Numbered from the stretch's first letter, positions 10,656 to 20,773 are shown. The stretch: 64,000 nt of DNA from CAVVDY01 sp963819645 (GCA_963819645.1 CAWFWZ010000002.1:124001-188000); one strand, 5' to 3'. Translations and numbers: made by a program. The notes: generated by a model from the sequence alone, not told the origin.

Positions 10656-13451
10656 CTAGTTGCTTCCGTGACCGGGACGAACGTCGTCCGAATCGCGGCT
10701 GACCTTCTTCGAGGTCTTCACATCATCGTCATCATCCTGATCCGCAACCGAGGGGTTATGGCGGTACGCCGGCATTTGGGCATTGGGGCCCTTTACCGCA
10801 TGCCACAAGACTTCGTTCAGCTTCGCTGAGTCAACGCTGTCGGGAACGTCGAAGTTCATCTTCGACGTCTCGACGGCCCACTTGTGCATCGGGTTGCTGG
10901 CCAGATCAAGATCCGAGCTGCCCTTCTGGCACATGATGGTCTGATCTGCCGGCGTGGCGTTGTAGACAGCGCTGTTGTTGGCAGCTGTGTCGAACGGAGC
11001 CACGATAGGAGTGGCATTGGCGTCGTACTGGTTGAGCGGCGTGACACCGAGCAGCATCTCGATGGTCTTAAGAATGCTGGCAGTGTTGTAGAAGGTGTGA
11101 TCAACGTAGCCCTGCTTGATCCAGGGGCTGATCACATAAGCGGTGGAGCGATGAACATCGACGTGGTCGGGGCCGTCCTGCGCGTCGTCCTCGATCACGA
11201 AGAAGATGGTGTTCTGCCACAGCGGCGTCTTGCTGACAATGTCGACAAGTTGGCCGACGCCGTAGTCGTTGTCAGCCACTTCCGCCTGAGGAGTGAAATT
11301 GCCGGAGCTGAGGCCCTGCGTGTGATCGTGCATGACGCGCAGGGTGATGAAGTTGGGAACACTGTTGCCGGTCGGGTCTTGCGCGAGATACTCGTTTAGT
11401 TCGCGACGGAACTCCGAGACGCGGCTTGGCATGTTGTAGTGGCCGTACGTTGCCGTGCTATACGGGCAACCGTAGGTGGTCGGCGCCTCGCTGTCGGCGT
11501 AAGTTGCGTCATAGCGACGGAAGTCATAGTCGCTGACACCGCCGGTATCGTGACCAGCGGGCTGTATGCCGCCGTCAGCCGGGAAGTTGTCAGGAATCAC
11601 TACCACGTTGTTCAGGGTCACGCCGAAGGTGTAGAAGAAGCCGTAGTTGCGGTAGGTCAACTTTGCTGCCTGTGCAGCATCCCAAATGTGTCCGGAGGGC
11701 GGAACGTTGACATCCGGAATCGCCGGCGCGCCGTTCGGGAAGTACTGCGAAAGCTGCTGGCCGTAAGGATCCTTCGCCGGGAAACCACCGACCGGGAAAC
11801 CATTGTCCTGGCCTTCGAAGTCGTACTCACGGCCGCGATTGCTGTAGTTGTACGGCAGGTTCTTGATGTTGTACTCGCTGCCCATGGCTTCCGTCGACCA
11901 CGGCCATCCGTCGCCGCTGGCTTCGCTGATGTCGTAGAAGTTGTCGAGCAACACGAAGCGAGTTGCGAGGGCATGCTGGTTGGGAGTGTTGGCCGCACCA
12001 AACAACGTCAGTTGCGGATCGCCATTGCCCTGTGGAATGTCACCGAGCACCTGATCGTAGGTACGGTTTTCCTTGATGATGTAGATCACGTGCTTGATCT
12101 TGCCTGACTTCAGGCCGATGCCGTTCAGCCGGTTGTCATACGGACCTTGATTCGCGGTTGTGTTGGCCGCGCCGTTATTGGCCCAAACCTGCTTGGTATA
12201 GCTCGCCAACTGCGTAGCGTTCGGAACCGAAATCGAGTTCGCGGTGCCCAGAATGAGATTCAGGTCATAGCACGGATTGTCGTTAAACTGCCACTGTACG
12301 TAGCAAGGATTGGGAGTGAAGGGGGTTACGCCCTTAGCGTTGGTCACGAGCAGCTGCTTGTTATCGCTGCTCGGCTGCACCGCCGTCGGATACCATCCAG
12401 CCGGGATGTAACCCTGAAGCGAAAGATTGTTGCCATTGATGCCCAGGACGGCGACCGCGTTCAGGTCCGCCATCGCGGCATACATCGTGGTCCCATCGGT
12501 CGAGATGCTCATCTGCAGCGGCGTTGCGCCCAGGAAATTCTGCAGCACGCCGGGCGCTGTGAACTTGATGCTGCTCACGATGGTGTCGTTGTTGGTCGAG
12601 ATTACGTCGATGCTATCGGTGTGCCCGACGGCGACATAGAGTAACGATTGCGACTGATTGAACGTCACGCCAGTCGGATGCGAGCCCACGTTCAGCGTCG
12701 CGTCGAGAGTAATGTTGCTCGGGTCGGTGGTGTTGAGTACGTAGACGGCGCTATCGCGCTGGCTGCTGACGTAGGTCTTGCTGCCATCCGCCAGGACAGC
12801 GATGCCAAGCGGGAAGTTCGGGGTTCCGTAATAACTCGCCGTAAACGTATAGCGGCCGATCTGCGTGCCTGCCGGGTTGTAGATGGCGATGCTGGTGGGC
12901 TGCGCGAATGTGTCGGGATCGTTGTTGGCAACGTAGAGGTTTCCGTTGTTATCGGTTGCCAGGCCGGATGGGAAATCGTGCGCCGTGATGGCGTAGTGAG
13001 TGGTGTCAATCAGCGTGAGGTTGCCATTTTGATCGAGGCTCAGACGCGCTATGGTCTGATTCTCGCCCATCGCAGCATAGAGCGTGTACGGCGCGGAATT
13101 GCCGGGAGCGAAGGCCAAGCCGTAGTACAGGCCGTAAGGGCTGTAATTGTCATTGGGCTGCTGTCCGAAATCCACCTGCGAGATGACGGCACCCGTGCTG
13201 ATGTTTACCGAGGACAGCCACTGATTGAAACCCATGTCGCTGACCAGACCGTACTTGCCGTCGGGCGACTTGATCATGTTCATCGGCAGGTTGCCGACGG
13301 CGGTGTTCGTTCCCACAGGCGAAATCTTTTTGCCCGTGACGATTTGCAGCGACGGCTGTGCCAGCATCGTTGCTGAGAGCGCAACGGTAGCTACAGCGGT
13401 CAATGCCAGCTTGCCGGCAGATTCGCGGAAGCGCTGGAATGCACTTGGCAT
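10656..13451 (-). CDS. Secreted YVTN beta-propeller/phosphoesterase fusion, intact
   Basis: This 931-residue protein has a signal peptide (residues 1-31, ending SATMLAQ). An N-terminal propeller with lactonase/YVTN-like repeats follows to about residue 440 (for example TKTYVSSQRDSAVYVLNTTD in slightly varied copies). The phosphoesterase domain opens with KHVIYIIKENRTYDQVLGDI and ends with FVIEDDAQDGPDHVDVHRS and YNTASILKTIEMLLGVTPL, matching the paralogue downstream. GGAGC lies before the ATG. The acidic C-terminus (ADQDDDDDVK) is a local peculiarity. The sequence supports an exported phosphohydrolase-fold enzyme with a propeller scaffold. Placement upstream of a phosphate transporter is consistent with phosphate scavenging, which is an inference. 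Confidence 0.9.
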   Translation of the reverse strand: MPSAFQRFRESAGKLALTAVATVALSATMLAQPSLQIVTGKKISPVGTNTAVGNLPMNMIKSPDGKYGLVSDMGFNQWLSSVNISTGAVISQVDFGQQPNDNYSPYGLYYGLAFAPGNSAPYTLYAAMGENQTIARLSLDQNGNLTLIDTTHYAITAHDFPSGLATDNNGNLYVANNDPDTFAQPTSIAIYNPAGTQIGRYTFTASYYGTPNFPLGIAVLADGSKTYVSSQRDSAVYVLNTTDPSNITLDATLNVGSHPTGVTFNQSQSLLYVAVGHTDSIDVISTNNDTIVSSIKFTAPGVLQNFLGATPLQMSISTDGTTMYAAMADLNAVAVLGINGNNLSLQGYIPAGWYPTAVQPSSDNKQLLVTNAKGVTPFTPNPCYVQWQFNDNPCYDLNLILGTANSISVPNATQLASYTKQVWANNGAANTTANQGPYDNRLNGIGLKSGKIKHVIYIIKENRTYDQVLGDIPQGNGDPQLTLFGAANTPNQHALATRFVLLDNFYDISEASGDGWPWSTEAMGSEYNIKNLPYNYSNRGREYDFEGQDNGFPVGGFPAKDPYGQQLSQYFPNGAPAIPDVNVPPSGHIWDAAQAAKLTYRNYGFFYTFGVTLNNVVVIPDNFPADGGIQPAGHDTGGVSDYDFRRYDATYADSEAPTTYGCPYSTATYGHYNMPSRVSEFRRELNEYLAQDPTGNSVPNFITLRVMHDHTQGLSSGNFTPQAEVADNDYGVGQLVDIVSKTPLWQNTIFFVIEDDAQDGPDHVDVHRSTAYVISPWIKQGYVDHTFYNTASILKTIEMLLGVTPLNQYDANATPIVAPFDTAANNSAVYNATPADQTIMCQKGSSDLDLASNPMHKWAVETSKMNFDVPDSVDSAKLNEVLWHAVKGPNAQMPAYRHNPSVADQDDDDDVKTSKKVSRDSDDVRPGHGSN

Positions 13452-13748
13452 AGTTGCTCCTTTGATGAGTGGGTGTGGTCGATGTCAAAGCGCCGAAAGC
13501 GCGCGAAAAAAACCACGAGGGCCAGTGACTTGTTATAGACCGGGCGAGTTAATTGGGAATGACGCAGGAGTTAAAAACTATGGCCATCGTGTTGTAAGAA
13601 GGTGACGCGAGGTGGGAGCAGATTTCCTGGACCAGCGAATTCATCATCGCGCAACAGGAATGCGAGTTAGCCCGCGAGCTATCCTCGTCCAGAAAAATCG
13701 CTTTCGGAGAGCGAACGCTTTGTTCAAATAGAAAGCCGGTCGGCTAAT

Positions 13749-14876
13749 TTACGGCGTGATGCTATTGACGGCGGCCAAAGCTTTCTCGGAGACGGCGGAA
13801 GGCAGAGGCACGTATCCGAGCTCCGACGCATATCGTTGGCCATCTTGTAACGACCATTGGAAGAGCTTGCGGACAGCGTCTGACGTCTGCGCGTCCTTAT
13901 AGGACTTGCGCAACAGAATCCAGGAGAAGGTCGCAATCGGGTAAGAGTCAGCGCCCGGCGGGTCGGGCACGAACGCTCTCAGGTTTGCGGGAAGCTCGGC
14001 CGTCGCCAAGGCTCCGGCGCAACTCTGTTCCGATGCTTTGACGAACTTGCCTTCTTTATTCTCCAGCGTCGCGGTATCCAGTCCGATCCGCCGCGCGAAT
14101 TCGTAGCCCACGTAGCCGATCGAGCCGGCGGACTTCTCGATCAGGCCGGCGACTCCTTCGTTCCCTTTCGCACGCATGGCGTTGCCCGGCCAGTTCACTA
14201 AGGTGGCCGGACCGAACTGGCTGCGCCAATGGTCGTTCACGGCATCGAGGTTGCGCGTGAAAGCATAGGTCGTTCCGCTGCCATCCTGCCGCACAGCCGT
14301 GACAATGGTGAGCTTAGGAAGCTTCACTCCCGGGTTCGATTGGGCGATGGCAGGATCGTTCCAGTTGGTGATTTCGCCCAGGAAGATGCCCGCGTACGCC
14401 TTGCGCGAGAGCTTGAGTTCTTTATTGAAGCCCGGGAGATTGTAGGCCAGCACAACGCAACCGGCGGTGGCCGGAACCATCAGCGTGTTGTTGTCGGTCG
14501 CGGCGAGCTGAGCGTCGGACATGGCAGCATCGCTGGCCCCGAAGTCCACCTGTTCATTGGCTGCAACGGTCTTTACCGATAAAGCGATGGATGCCTTCTC
14601 CGCTGCCCACGGCGGCGTATTTCACAAACGTGTCAGGATGATTGTCGTGATAGACCGTGAACCAGCGCTTATACAGCAACGATGGGAAGGTAGCGCCGGC
14701 GCCTTTCAGTACAAAACTTCCAGCGGGCACCTGCTGTTCCGGTTGCCAACTTCGGCGGCATCGACCTTGGCCGGTAGTTTCGATTGGTTGCAACCGAGCA
14801 GAGAGGCGCAGAGCGCAACTGCGAATAGCAGGTAAACCAGTTGGACTCGAACTGTGGGGCGCTTCTTCGCCGTCAT
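13749..14876 (-). CDS. pstS: Phosphate ABC transporter substrate-binding protein PstS (second copy), two frameshifts
   Basis: This phosphate-binding lipoprotein of about 375 residues is the last gene of the pst operon. Reading from the ATG at 14876 gives a lipoprotein signal with lipobox SLLGC. The PstS core follows: LKGAGATFPSLLYKRWF, VGSGEGI, VDFGASDAAMSD, GEITNWNDPAIA and RQDGSGTTYAF, the phosphate-binding loops of the family. The frame changes at about 14745-14765 and 14572-14574. Removing single bases restores one continuous protein. It resembles the first PstS (17859-18881) in all these motifs but is clearly diverged from it, so this is a paralogue rather than a recent duplicate. Confidence 0.88.
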
Positions 14877-14910
14877 CCTGCTCGCTCTCCGTGGGTCTCG
14901 CGTCGATCCT

Positions 14911-15761
14911 CTAGCTGAACTCGCCGCGAATGTACTCCTCGCGTGTGCTTCTCTTTCGGATTGTCGAACATCTCTTTCGAGTCGCCGAACTCAACCAGAT
15001 AGCCTGTGCGTCCTCCCTGAGATGGTATCGACGTAGAGAAATCCCGTGTTGTCGGCAACGCGCTGGGCCTGTTGCAGGTTGTGCGTCACGATGGCGATGG
15101 TGTAACGCTCCTTGAGTTCGAGCATGAGCTCTTCGATCCTGCGCGTCGCGATAGGATCGAGCGCGGAGCAGGGCTCATCCATCAGCAGCACTTCGGGATC
15201 GGTAGCCACGGCGCGGGCAATGCAAAGCCTCTGCTGCTGTCCGCCCGACAGTGACAATCCGCTATTCTGTAGCTTGTCCTTGACTTCATCCCACAGGGCC
15301 GCGCGCTTCAGTGCCTGCTCGACCTTCTCCGTCTTATTTCCCTTGTAGTTGTTGATCCGCAAACCGAAAGCCACGTTGTTAAAGATGCTGGTCGCAAACG
15401 GATTAGGCTGCTGAAACACCATCCCGATGTAGCGCCTCACCGCCACCGGATCAATGCCGGCATCGTAGATGTCTTTTCCCCGATAGCGTATGTGGCCGTT
15501 GAACCGAAAACCGCGCACCAGGTCGTTCATGCGATTGAGACAACGCAGTACCGTACTCTTGCCACAGCCGGAAGGACCGATGAAGGCAGTGATGGCGTTC
15601 TTCTTGATCGGAATTTGCGTATCACGGACCGCCTTGAAGTTACCGTAATAGAGTTCCTTGATATCGCAGTCCATGATGACTTCGTCTTTGACCAGGGAAG
15701 GTTTCGCGCCATTCCCAGGAGGGTTGACATTCGGACTTGTGGGAACCATGCCGGTAGCCAT
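14911..15761 (-). CDS. pstB: Phosphate ABC transporter ATP-binding protein PstB, two frameshifts
   Basis: This is the ATPase of the high-affinity phosphate importer. Walker A is GPSGCGKST, the signature is LSGGQQQRLCIARA, Walker B is VLLMDEPCSALDP, and the switch His is in IVTHNLQQAQRVAD. The start at 15761 (MATGMVPTSPN) is preceded by AGGAG. The C-terminus is broken twice, near 15010-15025 and near 14937. Repaired, it ends GRTGYLVEFGDSKEMFDNP...KHTREYIRGEFS with a TAG at 14911, the usual PstB ending. It lies between pstA and the second pstS in a same-strand operon. Confidence 0.93.
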
Positions 15762-15774
15762 CGAGAAATTGCTC

Positions 15775-16757
15775 CTATTGATTGACCTGCTGACGAGAGA
15801 AGCTCTGGCCAATAAGATTCGTAACCAGAACCATAACGACCAGAACGAGTGCGGCTGCCCACGCCAGTTCAACCTGGTTCTTGGAAGGGCATGCCCGCGA
15901 AGTTGTAGATCAGCACCGCCAGCGACTTGCCGTCGGCCGCATCAGATCGACGCGCCCGTGGCTCATGATCCAGTAGTTGCTGAACAGTGCGGTAAACAGA
16001 AGAGGCGCGGTTTCGCCCGCGGCGCGCGCTACTGGCCAGCATCACTCCCGTGAGTATGCCGGGCATCGCTGTCGGCAGCAGAACCATCCAGACCGTTTGG
16101 GTTGTGGTGGCGCCCATGCCGATGGAAGCTTCTTTCATTCTCGCGGGCACCATGGCAATGGCGCTCTCCGCAGTCAGAATGATGGTCGGCAGCATCAGGA
16201 TCGACAGCGCGATTCCGCCGGCAATCGCAGAGTAGCCGCCGGTAGCCAGGACGATGGCACCGTAAGCGAATACGCCCGCCAGGATCGACGGGAAGCCGGT
16301 CAACACCTTGGCGGAGAAGCGCACCGAAGATGCCAGTCTGCTGTTGCCCGGGGCTTGCGCAAGGTAGACGCCGGTAAGGATGCCGAGCGGCACCGTGATC
16401 ACAGCGGCGATCCCGACCATAATAATGGTGCCGACAATGGCGTTTCCGAAGCCGCCGCCTTGCTGCAATGGTGCCGGGGGCAGTTGGGTGAACAGAGCGA
16501 CACCGAGCTTCTTCCCACCCCGCCAGATCAGCATCCACAAAACGGCAAAGAGCGGGACCAGGGCGAGTCAGCGTCATTCCTCGCCACGATCCAGCTTAGG
16601 AGATGCTGAAGGCGGTGCGAGGGCGATACAGCGAGAGTTCAAGGTCGGCGAAATCAACGCCCGCAAACGGATTGCGCGCGGCTTCCGCTTCCGCCGGTGG
16701 AGCAGCGTTTCTCCGCTCACTTTCCGCTCTGGTCGGCGTCGGCTTCTCGTCGCTCAT
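15775..16757 (-). CDS. pstA: Phosphate ABC transporter permease PstA, several frameshifts
   Basis: This is the membrane permease subunit of the phosphate importer. The ATG at 16757 overlaps the pstC stop (ATGA), and the first residues are MSDEKPTPTRAESE. Recognisable parts are GGGFGNAIVGTIIMVGIAAV, the helix series VYLAQAPGNSRLASS, and the permease loop MKEASIGMGATTTQTVW. The C-terminus, once re-framed, reads NQVELAWAAALVLVVMVLV and ends FSRQQVNQ with a TAG at 15775. At least four single-base shifts are needed (about 16560-16610, 16030, 15945 and 15870). Such density in an essential operon subunit points to sequence error rather than decay. Confidence 0.88.
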
Positions 16758-17822
16758 TTCGCCTCCGCTTTGGCTGCCGCACGCTCGAGCACTAGAGCGC
16801 CGAACATATTCACCATAAGAGTTATGGCGAGCAATACCAGCGCCGCATACATCAGGACAGGAATTTCCTTGGGCCCAGCTTCTGGAAAGTCGTTAGCCAG
16901 CAACGCCGCCAAGGGTGTTGGCTGGCGAGAACAGAGAAAGCGTCAAGCGATTGGCGTTGCCAACCAGCATGGCAAGCGCCATAGTCTCGCCCAGTGCGCG
17001 ACCAAATGCCAGCACAATTCCGCCAAAAATGCCGCGCGAAGCAGTCGGCAGCAAAACCCCCAGAATGGTTTCCCAACGAGTCGCGCCCAATCCGTACGAC
17101 GCCATGCGCAATTTCGGAGGCACCGCCACCAGCGCGTTACGACTGATGGCCGTGATGGTCGGCAGGATCATGATGGACAGTACGAGTACTGCGGGAAGAA
17201 TCCCAGGACCGCTCAGGTCGGTTGAGAAAAATGGGAACCAGCCAAACTGCCCGTGCAGCCAGTTACACATGGGCCGAATCAGGGGGATCACTACAAACAA
17301 TCCCCATAACCCGTACACCACGCTGGGGACGGCCGCGAGCAGCTCAATCAGGTTCTTCAGCAACGTCTCGAGCCGCTCCGGAAGCTTTCCCCAGAACGGA
17401 TGGAAGTGCAGGTTGAAAACTTTCAGCGTCTTGAAAACCGCTTCCCCGAGGTAGGCCTCGCTAAGGAAGATCGCCGCTGCGACACCGAACAGCGTTCCAA
17501 AAAACAGAGCCAGCAGTGATGTGTAAAGCGTGCCCCATATCTCCGGCAAGATCCCGAACTGGCTCTTGTTGGCATCCCATGTGGTGCCCCACAGGAAATG
17601 CAGGCCATATTCGCCGAACGCGGGAATAGCCTTGATCCCGATCTCCACTACAAGCAGCACGATGAGAACAACGGTCAACGCGGCAAAGGCGACACAGAGC
17701 CGCCGAAACACCACGTCAATCCAGCGTTGGACTTTACTGGGCGGTTGCCAGATCTGGCCCACATGCCAGGCTTTGACCTCGTCAGGGCTCTGTATTCGGG
17801 TTGTTCCAGAAAGAGACGCCAT
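16754..17822 (-). CDS. pstC: Phosphate ABC transporter permease PstC, one frameshift
   Basis: This is the membrane permease partner of PstA, about 355 residues. Visible are the hydrophobic helix at residues 42-65, the periplasmic region with FLWGTTWDANKSQFG, and the permease core including MASYGLGATRWETILGVLLP and FGRALGETMALAMLVGN. The frame breaks near 16911-16915. After repair the protein continues LAALLANDFPEAGPKEIPVL, has a final helix and ends AKAEAK. Its TGA overlaps the pstA start. pstS is 36 bp upstream on the same strand, giving the order pstS-pstC-pstA-pstB-pstS. Confidence 0.92.
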
Positions 17823-17858
17823 AGTTTTGTCGAAGGCCGATCAAGTGCAACGGTTCGG

Positions 17859-18881
17859 TTAGAGAGCTTTCACGGCGTCTTGTGCCTTTGAAACAACAGA
17901 CGACGGCAACGGCACATAACCCAGCGATTCTGAATCTTTCTGGCCATCTGTCAGCCCATAGTTGACCAGGCCTTTGATCGCGTCGAGCTTGGCCTTGTCG
18001 CTGTACGTCTTGTGCAAGATCATCCAGGTATAGGTAACGATCGGATAAGCATCTGGTGCGGTCGGATCCGAAACCCATACGATGAAATCGGCCGGTATTT
18101 CAGCCGATGCCAGGGCAGCCTTCGCCGAATCGATACTTGCCGCAACATAGTTTCCGGATTTGTTTTGTAGCGTCGCAGTATGAAGATTCTGGCTATGTGC
18201 ATAGCCATATTCCACGTACCCGATAGCTCCGGGCGTGGTCATGATGCTGGCAGTAACGCCCTCGTTCCCCTTCGACTTCGTCCCCACCGGCCAGTTCGGC
18301 ATGGTATTCGCGCCGACGGCTTTGTCGAAGTCAGGGCTGATTGCGCTCAGATGCTTGCTGAATACGAAGCTGGTACCGCTTCCGTCTGCACGCACGATCA
18401 CACTGACGGGCAGATCGGGAAGCTTCGTGCCCGGGTTGTCCTTCACGATGGTCGGGTCGTTCCACTTCGTTACTTTCCCGTCGAAGATGCCGACGTAGGC
18501 GTCTCGCGAAAGACGCAGGTTGTCAACGCCCGGCAAGTTGTAGGCGAGCACAATGGCTCCTGCAGTCATCGGTATAAGTTGCACGCCGCCTTCTACCTTG
18601 GCCATGTCTTCGGGCTTCATCGCGGCGTCGCTGGCCGCGAAATCCACGGTCTTGTCCATGAAGCTCTTTACGCCGCTTCCGCTGCCGACCGATTGATAGT
18701 CCACTTGGACATTCGGGTGTGTATCGTTGTAAGACTTAAACCACTTGAGGTAGAGCGGCGCCGGAAAACTCGCGCCCGCACCCTGTAGCTTTAGGTTGTT
18801 ATCTTTGCTTCCGCTACATCCGGTGAAGAAGACAGCTACCGTCAGAATCGCAGCCAAAAACACTGAATGCCTCGATGTCAT
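17859..18881 (-). CDS. pstS: Phosphate ABC transporter substrate-binding protein PstS (first copy), intact
   Basis: This 340-residue periplasmic phosphate-binding lipoprotein has a lipobox FFTGC at about residues 18-22. Family motifs are LQGAGASFPAPLYLKWF, VGSGSGVKSF, VDFAASDAAM, GKVTKWNDPTIV and VRADGSGTSFVF. It is the first gene of the operon. AAGGA lies before the ATG, and a 280-bp upstream region presumably carries the promoter. I could not identify a convincing Pho box there. The pair of PstS proteins in one operon may differ in affinity (inference). Confidence 0.95.
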   Translation of the reverse strand: MTSRHSVFLAAILTVAVFFTGCSGSKDNNLKLQGAGASFPAPLYLKWFKSYNDTHPNVQVDYQSVGSGSGVKSFMDKTVDFAASDAAMKPEDMAKVEGGVQLIPMTAGAIVLAYNLPGVDNLRLSRDAYVGIFDGKVTKWNDPTIVKDNPGTKLPDLPVSVIVRADGSGTSFVFSKHLSAISPDFDKAVGANTMPNWPVGTKSKGNEGVTASIMTTPGAIGYVEYGYAHSQNLHTATLQNKSGNYVAASIDSAKAALASAEIPADFIVWVSDPTAPDAYPIVTYTWMILHKTYSDKAKLDAIKGLVNYGLTDGQKDSESLGYVPLPSSVVSKAQDAVKAL

Positions 18882-19162
18882 TGTTAGTCCTTAGGCGCTG
18901 AGACCTTGGTCACCAGCACGTGCAGTTTGTCTTAGCTAATGAATGCGAGCAGCTCGCCCCTGAGAGAGCATTCATTGATACCAAACAAGACTGCCCTAAG
19001 CGTGTTTCAATCTGATGAATTCTCGGTCAAAGTTGAGCAAGCAGGTGAGAAAGCTCATAAAAGTCACGAGCATAGGATCCAGTATCTTTGGACAGGAGAG
19101 GACATCCAGGCCCTTGCGTCCTTGCAGCATGGACAGTTGCGCTTCCTGATTCGGCGCAGTTT

Positions 19163-20278
19163 TTATTGGAACTCGAGCACAACGATCTCAGGATTCGATC
19201 CCAAACGCAGAGGTGGACCCCACGTGCCCGCTCCGCTGGATGTGAACACTTGCATATTCCCGATGCGGCTAAGGCCGTACACGAATTGGCGATAGATCCG
19301 CCGTGCCATCCAGCTCCAAGGTATGAATTGCCCTAGATGCGTGTGTCCGGAGAGTTGCAGCGAGATTCCCGCGGCTTCGGCAATTTCAGGATGATCGGGC
19401 GCATGTGTCAGCAGAATGCTCGCGCGGCTGCGGTCCAGCCCGATCGCGTGTAGAACCGACGCGAAGCGGCTTCGATGCGCAGCGCTGCGGTAGGGCACTC
19501 CGACAATCTGCAATCCATCCACTTCCACTTTCTCGTCACTGAGAACACGCACTCCGGAAGCGGCTACTGCATCTTGATACCTGGTGTCGTCGCCGAATTG
19601 CTCGTGATTGCCGGCGACGAAATATACCCCGTGGGGTGCCGCAAGCCGAGCCAACGGCTCCGCTGCCCGCTGTGAATCAATGGCCGTGCCATCAAACAGA
19701 TCACCGGCGATAAAAATGGCGTCCGGTTCTTCTTTCAACACTTTGGCAACGACGCGCCGCAAGAAGCCTCCGTTTCGCACCGGCCCCAGATGCAAATCGC
19801 TGATCAGAGCGGCTCTGCGACCGCGCCAGGCGACGGGCAGGTTCGCCAGTTGCACGGTTGCCCGTGTGATTCTGGTCCAGCTCGCGTTGAAAAGGCCTCC
19901 GACACCCAGAGCCAAGGATATACCCGACAAAATCTCGATCGTGGGCCGGAAGCTCAGATGAAGACCGACTAGTCTTCCCGCCGCATAGACAATCCAGGTG
20001 CCGACGGCTCCGAATAACAGAAAGCTCAGCAAGCCCATCCACACGGCCGCGACTTTGTATAGCCCACGCACCAAAACATTGTGACAGCGGAACGCCAGTA
20101 GCGACGCCCCTACAAAGCTCACCGACAAGAAACCGAGGGCGAGTTTGAGGCCGTCCTCTAGCAAGGCGCCAGAAGATCCGGACGAAAATGTCCAGGTCTC
20201 ATATAGGAAGTAGTGCGCCAGGAAGAGAATGGCTTGAATGAAGAAGATAAAGGTTATGAGCCGCGTTCGTGATGGCAT
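19163..20278 (-). CDS. Membrane-anchored metallophosphoesterase (YkuE/YaeI type)
   Basis: The N-terminal half has three or four hydrophobic segments (about residues 5-130). The C-terminal half is a calcineurin-like phosphoesterase with the five canonical blocks: SDLHLG, AGDLFDG, GNHE, LTHAPDH and SGHTHLG, which coordinate the binuclear metal site. The start at 20278 (MPSRTRL) is preferred over the longer frame opening because it leads directly into the first membrane helix. The length, about 371 residues, fits the family. It lies upstream of the pst operon on the same strand. The substrate is unknown; family members act on phospholipid-linked or nucleotide phosphoesters. Confidence 0.88.
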   Translation of the reverse strand: MPSRTRLITFIFFIQAILFLAHYFLYETWTFSSGSSGALLEDGLKLALGFLSVSFVGASLLAFRCHNVLVRGLYKVAAVWMGLLSFLLFGAVGTWIVYAAGRLVGLHLSFRPTIEILSGISLALGVGGLFNASWTRITRATVQLANLPVAWRGRRAALISDLHLGPVRNGGFLRRVVAKVLKEEPDAIFIAGDLFDGTAIDSQRAAEPLARLAAPHGVYFVAGNHEQFGDDTRYQDAVAASGVRVLSDEKVEVDGLQIVGVPYRSAAHRSRFASVLHAIGLDRSRASILLTHAPDHPEIAEAAGISLQLSGHTHLGQFIPWSWMARRIYRQFVYGLSRIGNMQVFTSSGAGTWGPPLRLGSNPEIVVLEFQ

Positions 20279-20380
20279 CGTGTGTGCGTCACCTAGACAG
20301 ATGCTGCTCAATCATTCAGCGATTCGCGGGCCGAGGCGGCGCCGGGTTACTCTTTACGTTTTTTGGCAGAGCAAGGATGA

Positions 20381-20748
20381 TGGTGGAGGCGGCGGGAGTT
20401 GAACCCGCGTCCGAAAATGCTGCCAGCAAAGAGCCTACATACTTAGTCAGTTCACGCGCCGAGTGTTAACCCGGCACTCTCGCCCACCGCGCTCAGAACG
20501 GACAAGAAACGCAGTCGGCCAGCCTGATAATCTCGCCTCGAATCCTCAGACGTGGGATCCGACGCCAGCTCACTGTATGACGCCCGCTCTCAGCCCATGA
20601 GCAAAGCCGAGGAAGGCGGCAACTTAACTAATTAAGCTGCGTATGCCAGCTGTTGATTGGCAATTCTGTTTTTGCACACGATTACGGATGCATGCACTCC
20701 GGTATGCCTCTTTGCCGCAATCACTTCCGTCGAAGCCGTGACGCCCCC
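20381..20748 (-). ncRNA. ssrA: tmRNA (transfer-messenger RNA)
   Basis: The 5' end GGGGGCGTCACGGCTTCGAC (from 20748) and the 3' end CGCCTCC-A-CCA (to 20381) form the 7-bp acceptor stem, and the 3' half has the T-arm GGGTTCAACTCCC. CCA is encoded. The length, 368 nt, is typical. The tag reading frame ends KNRIANQQLAYAA followed by TAA at 20632-20634, matching the usual tag ending (LAYAA type) that targets rescued proteins to ClpXP-type proteases. The resume codon is uncertain: the TAATC motif lies just before GTG-TGC, which would add two residues before KNR. Confidence 0.96.
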
Positions 20749-20773
20749 ACGTGTGGTTGGAACGGTCATCTTC

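Noticed and set aside
11439..13376. Plus-strand ORFs of 165-242 residues antisense to the second propeller/phosphoesterase gene
   Set aside because: They have Val/Arg-rich low-information composition and mirror the codon pattern of the real gene on the other strand. The same applies to 9004-9714 and 16380-17225.
13749..18881. Decay of the pst operon into pseudogenes
   Set aside because: All catalytic and binding motifs are intact on both sides of every shift, gene overlaps (ATGA) are kept, and there are no internal stops other than those caused by single-base shifts.
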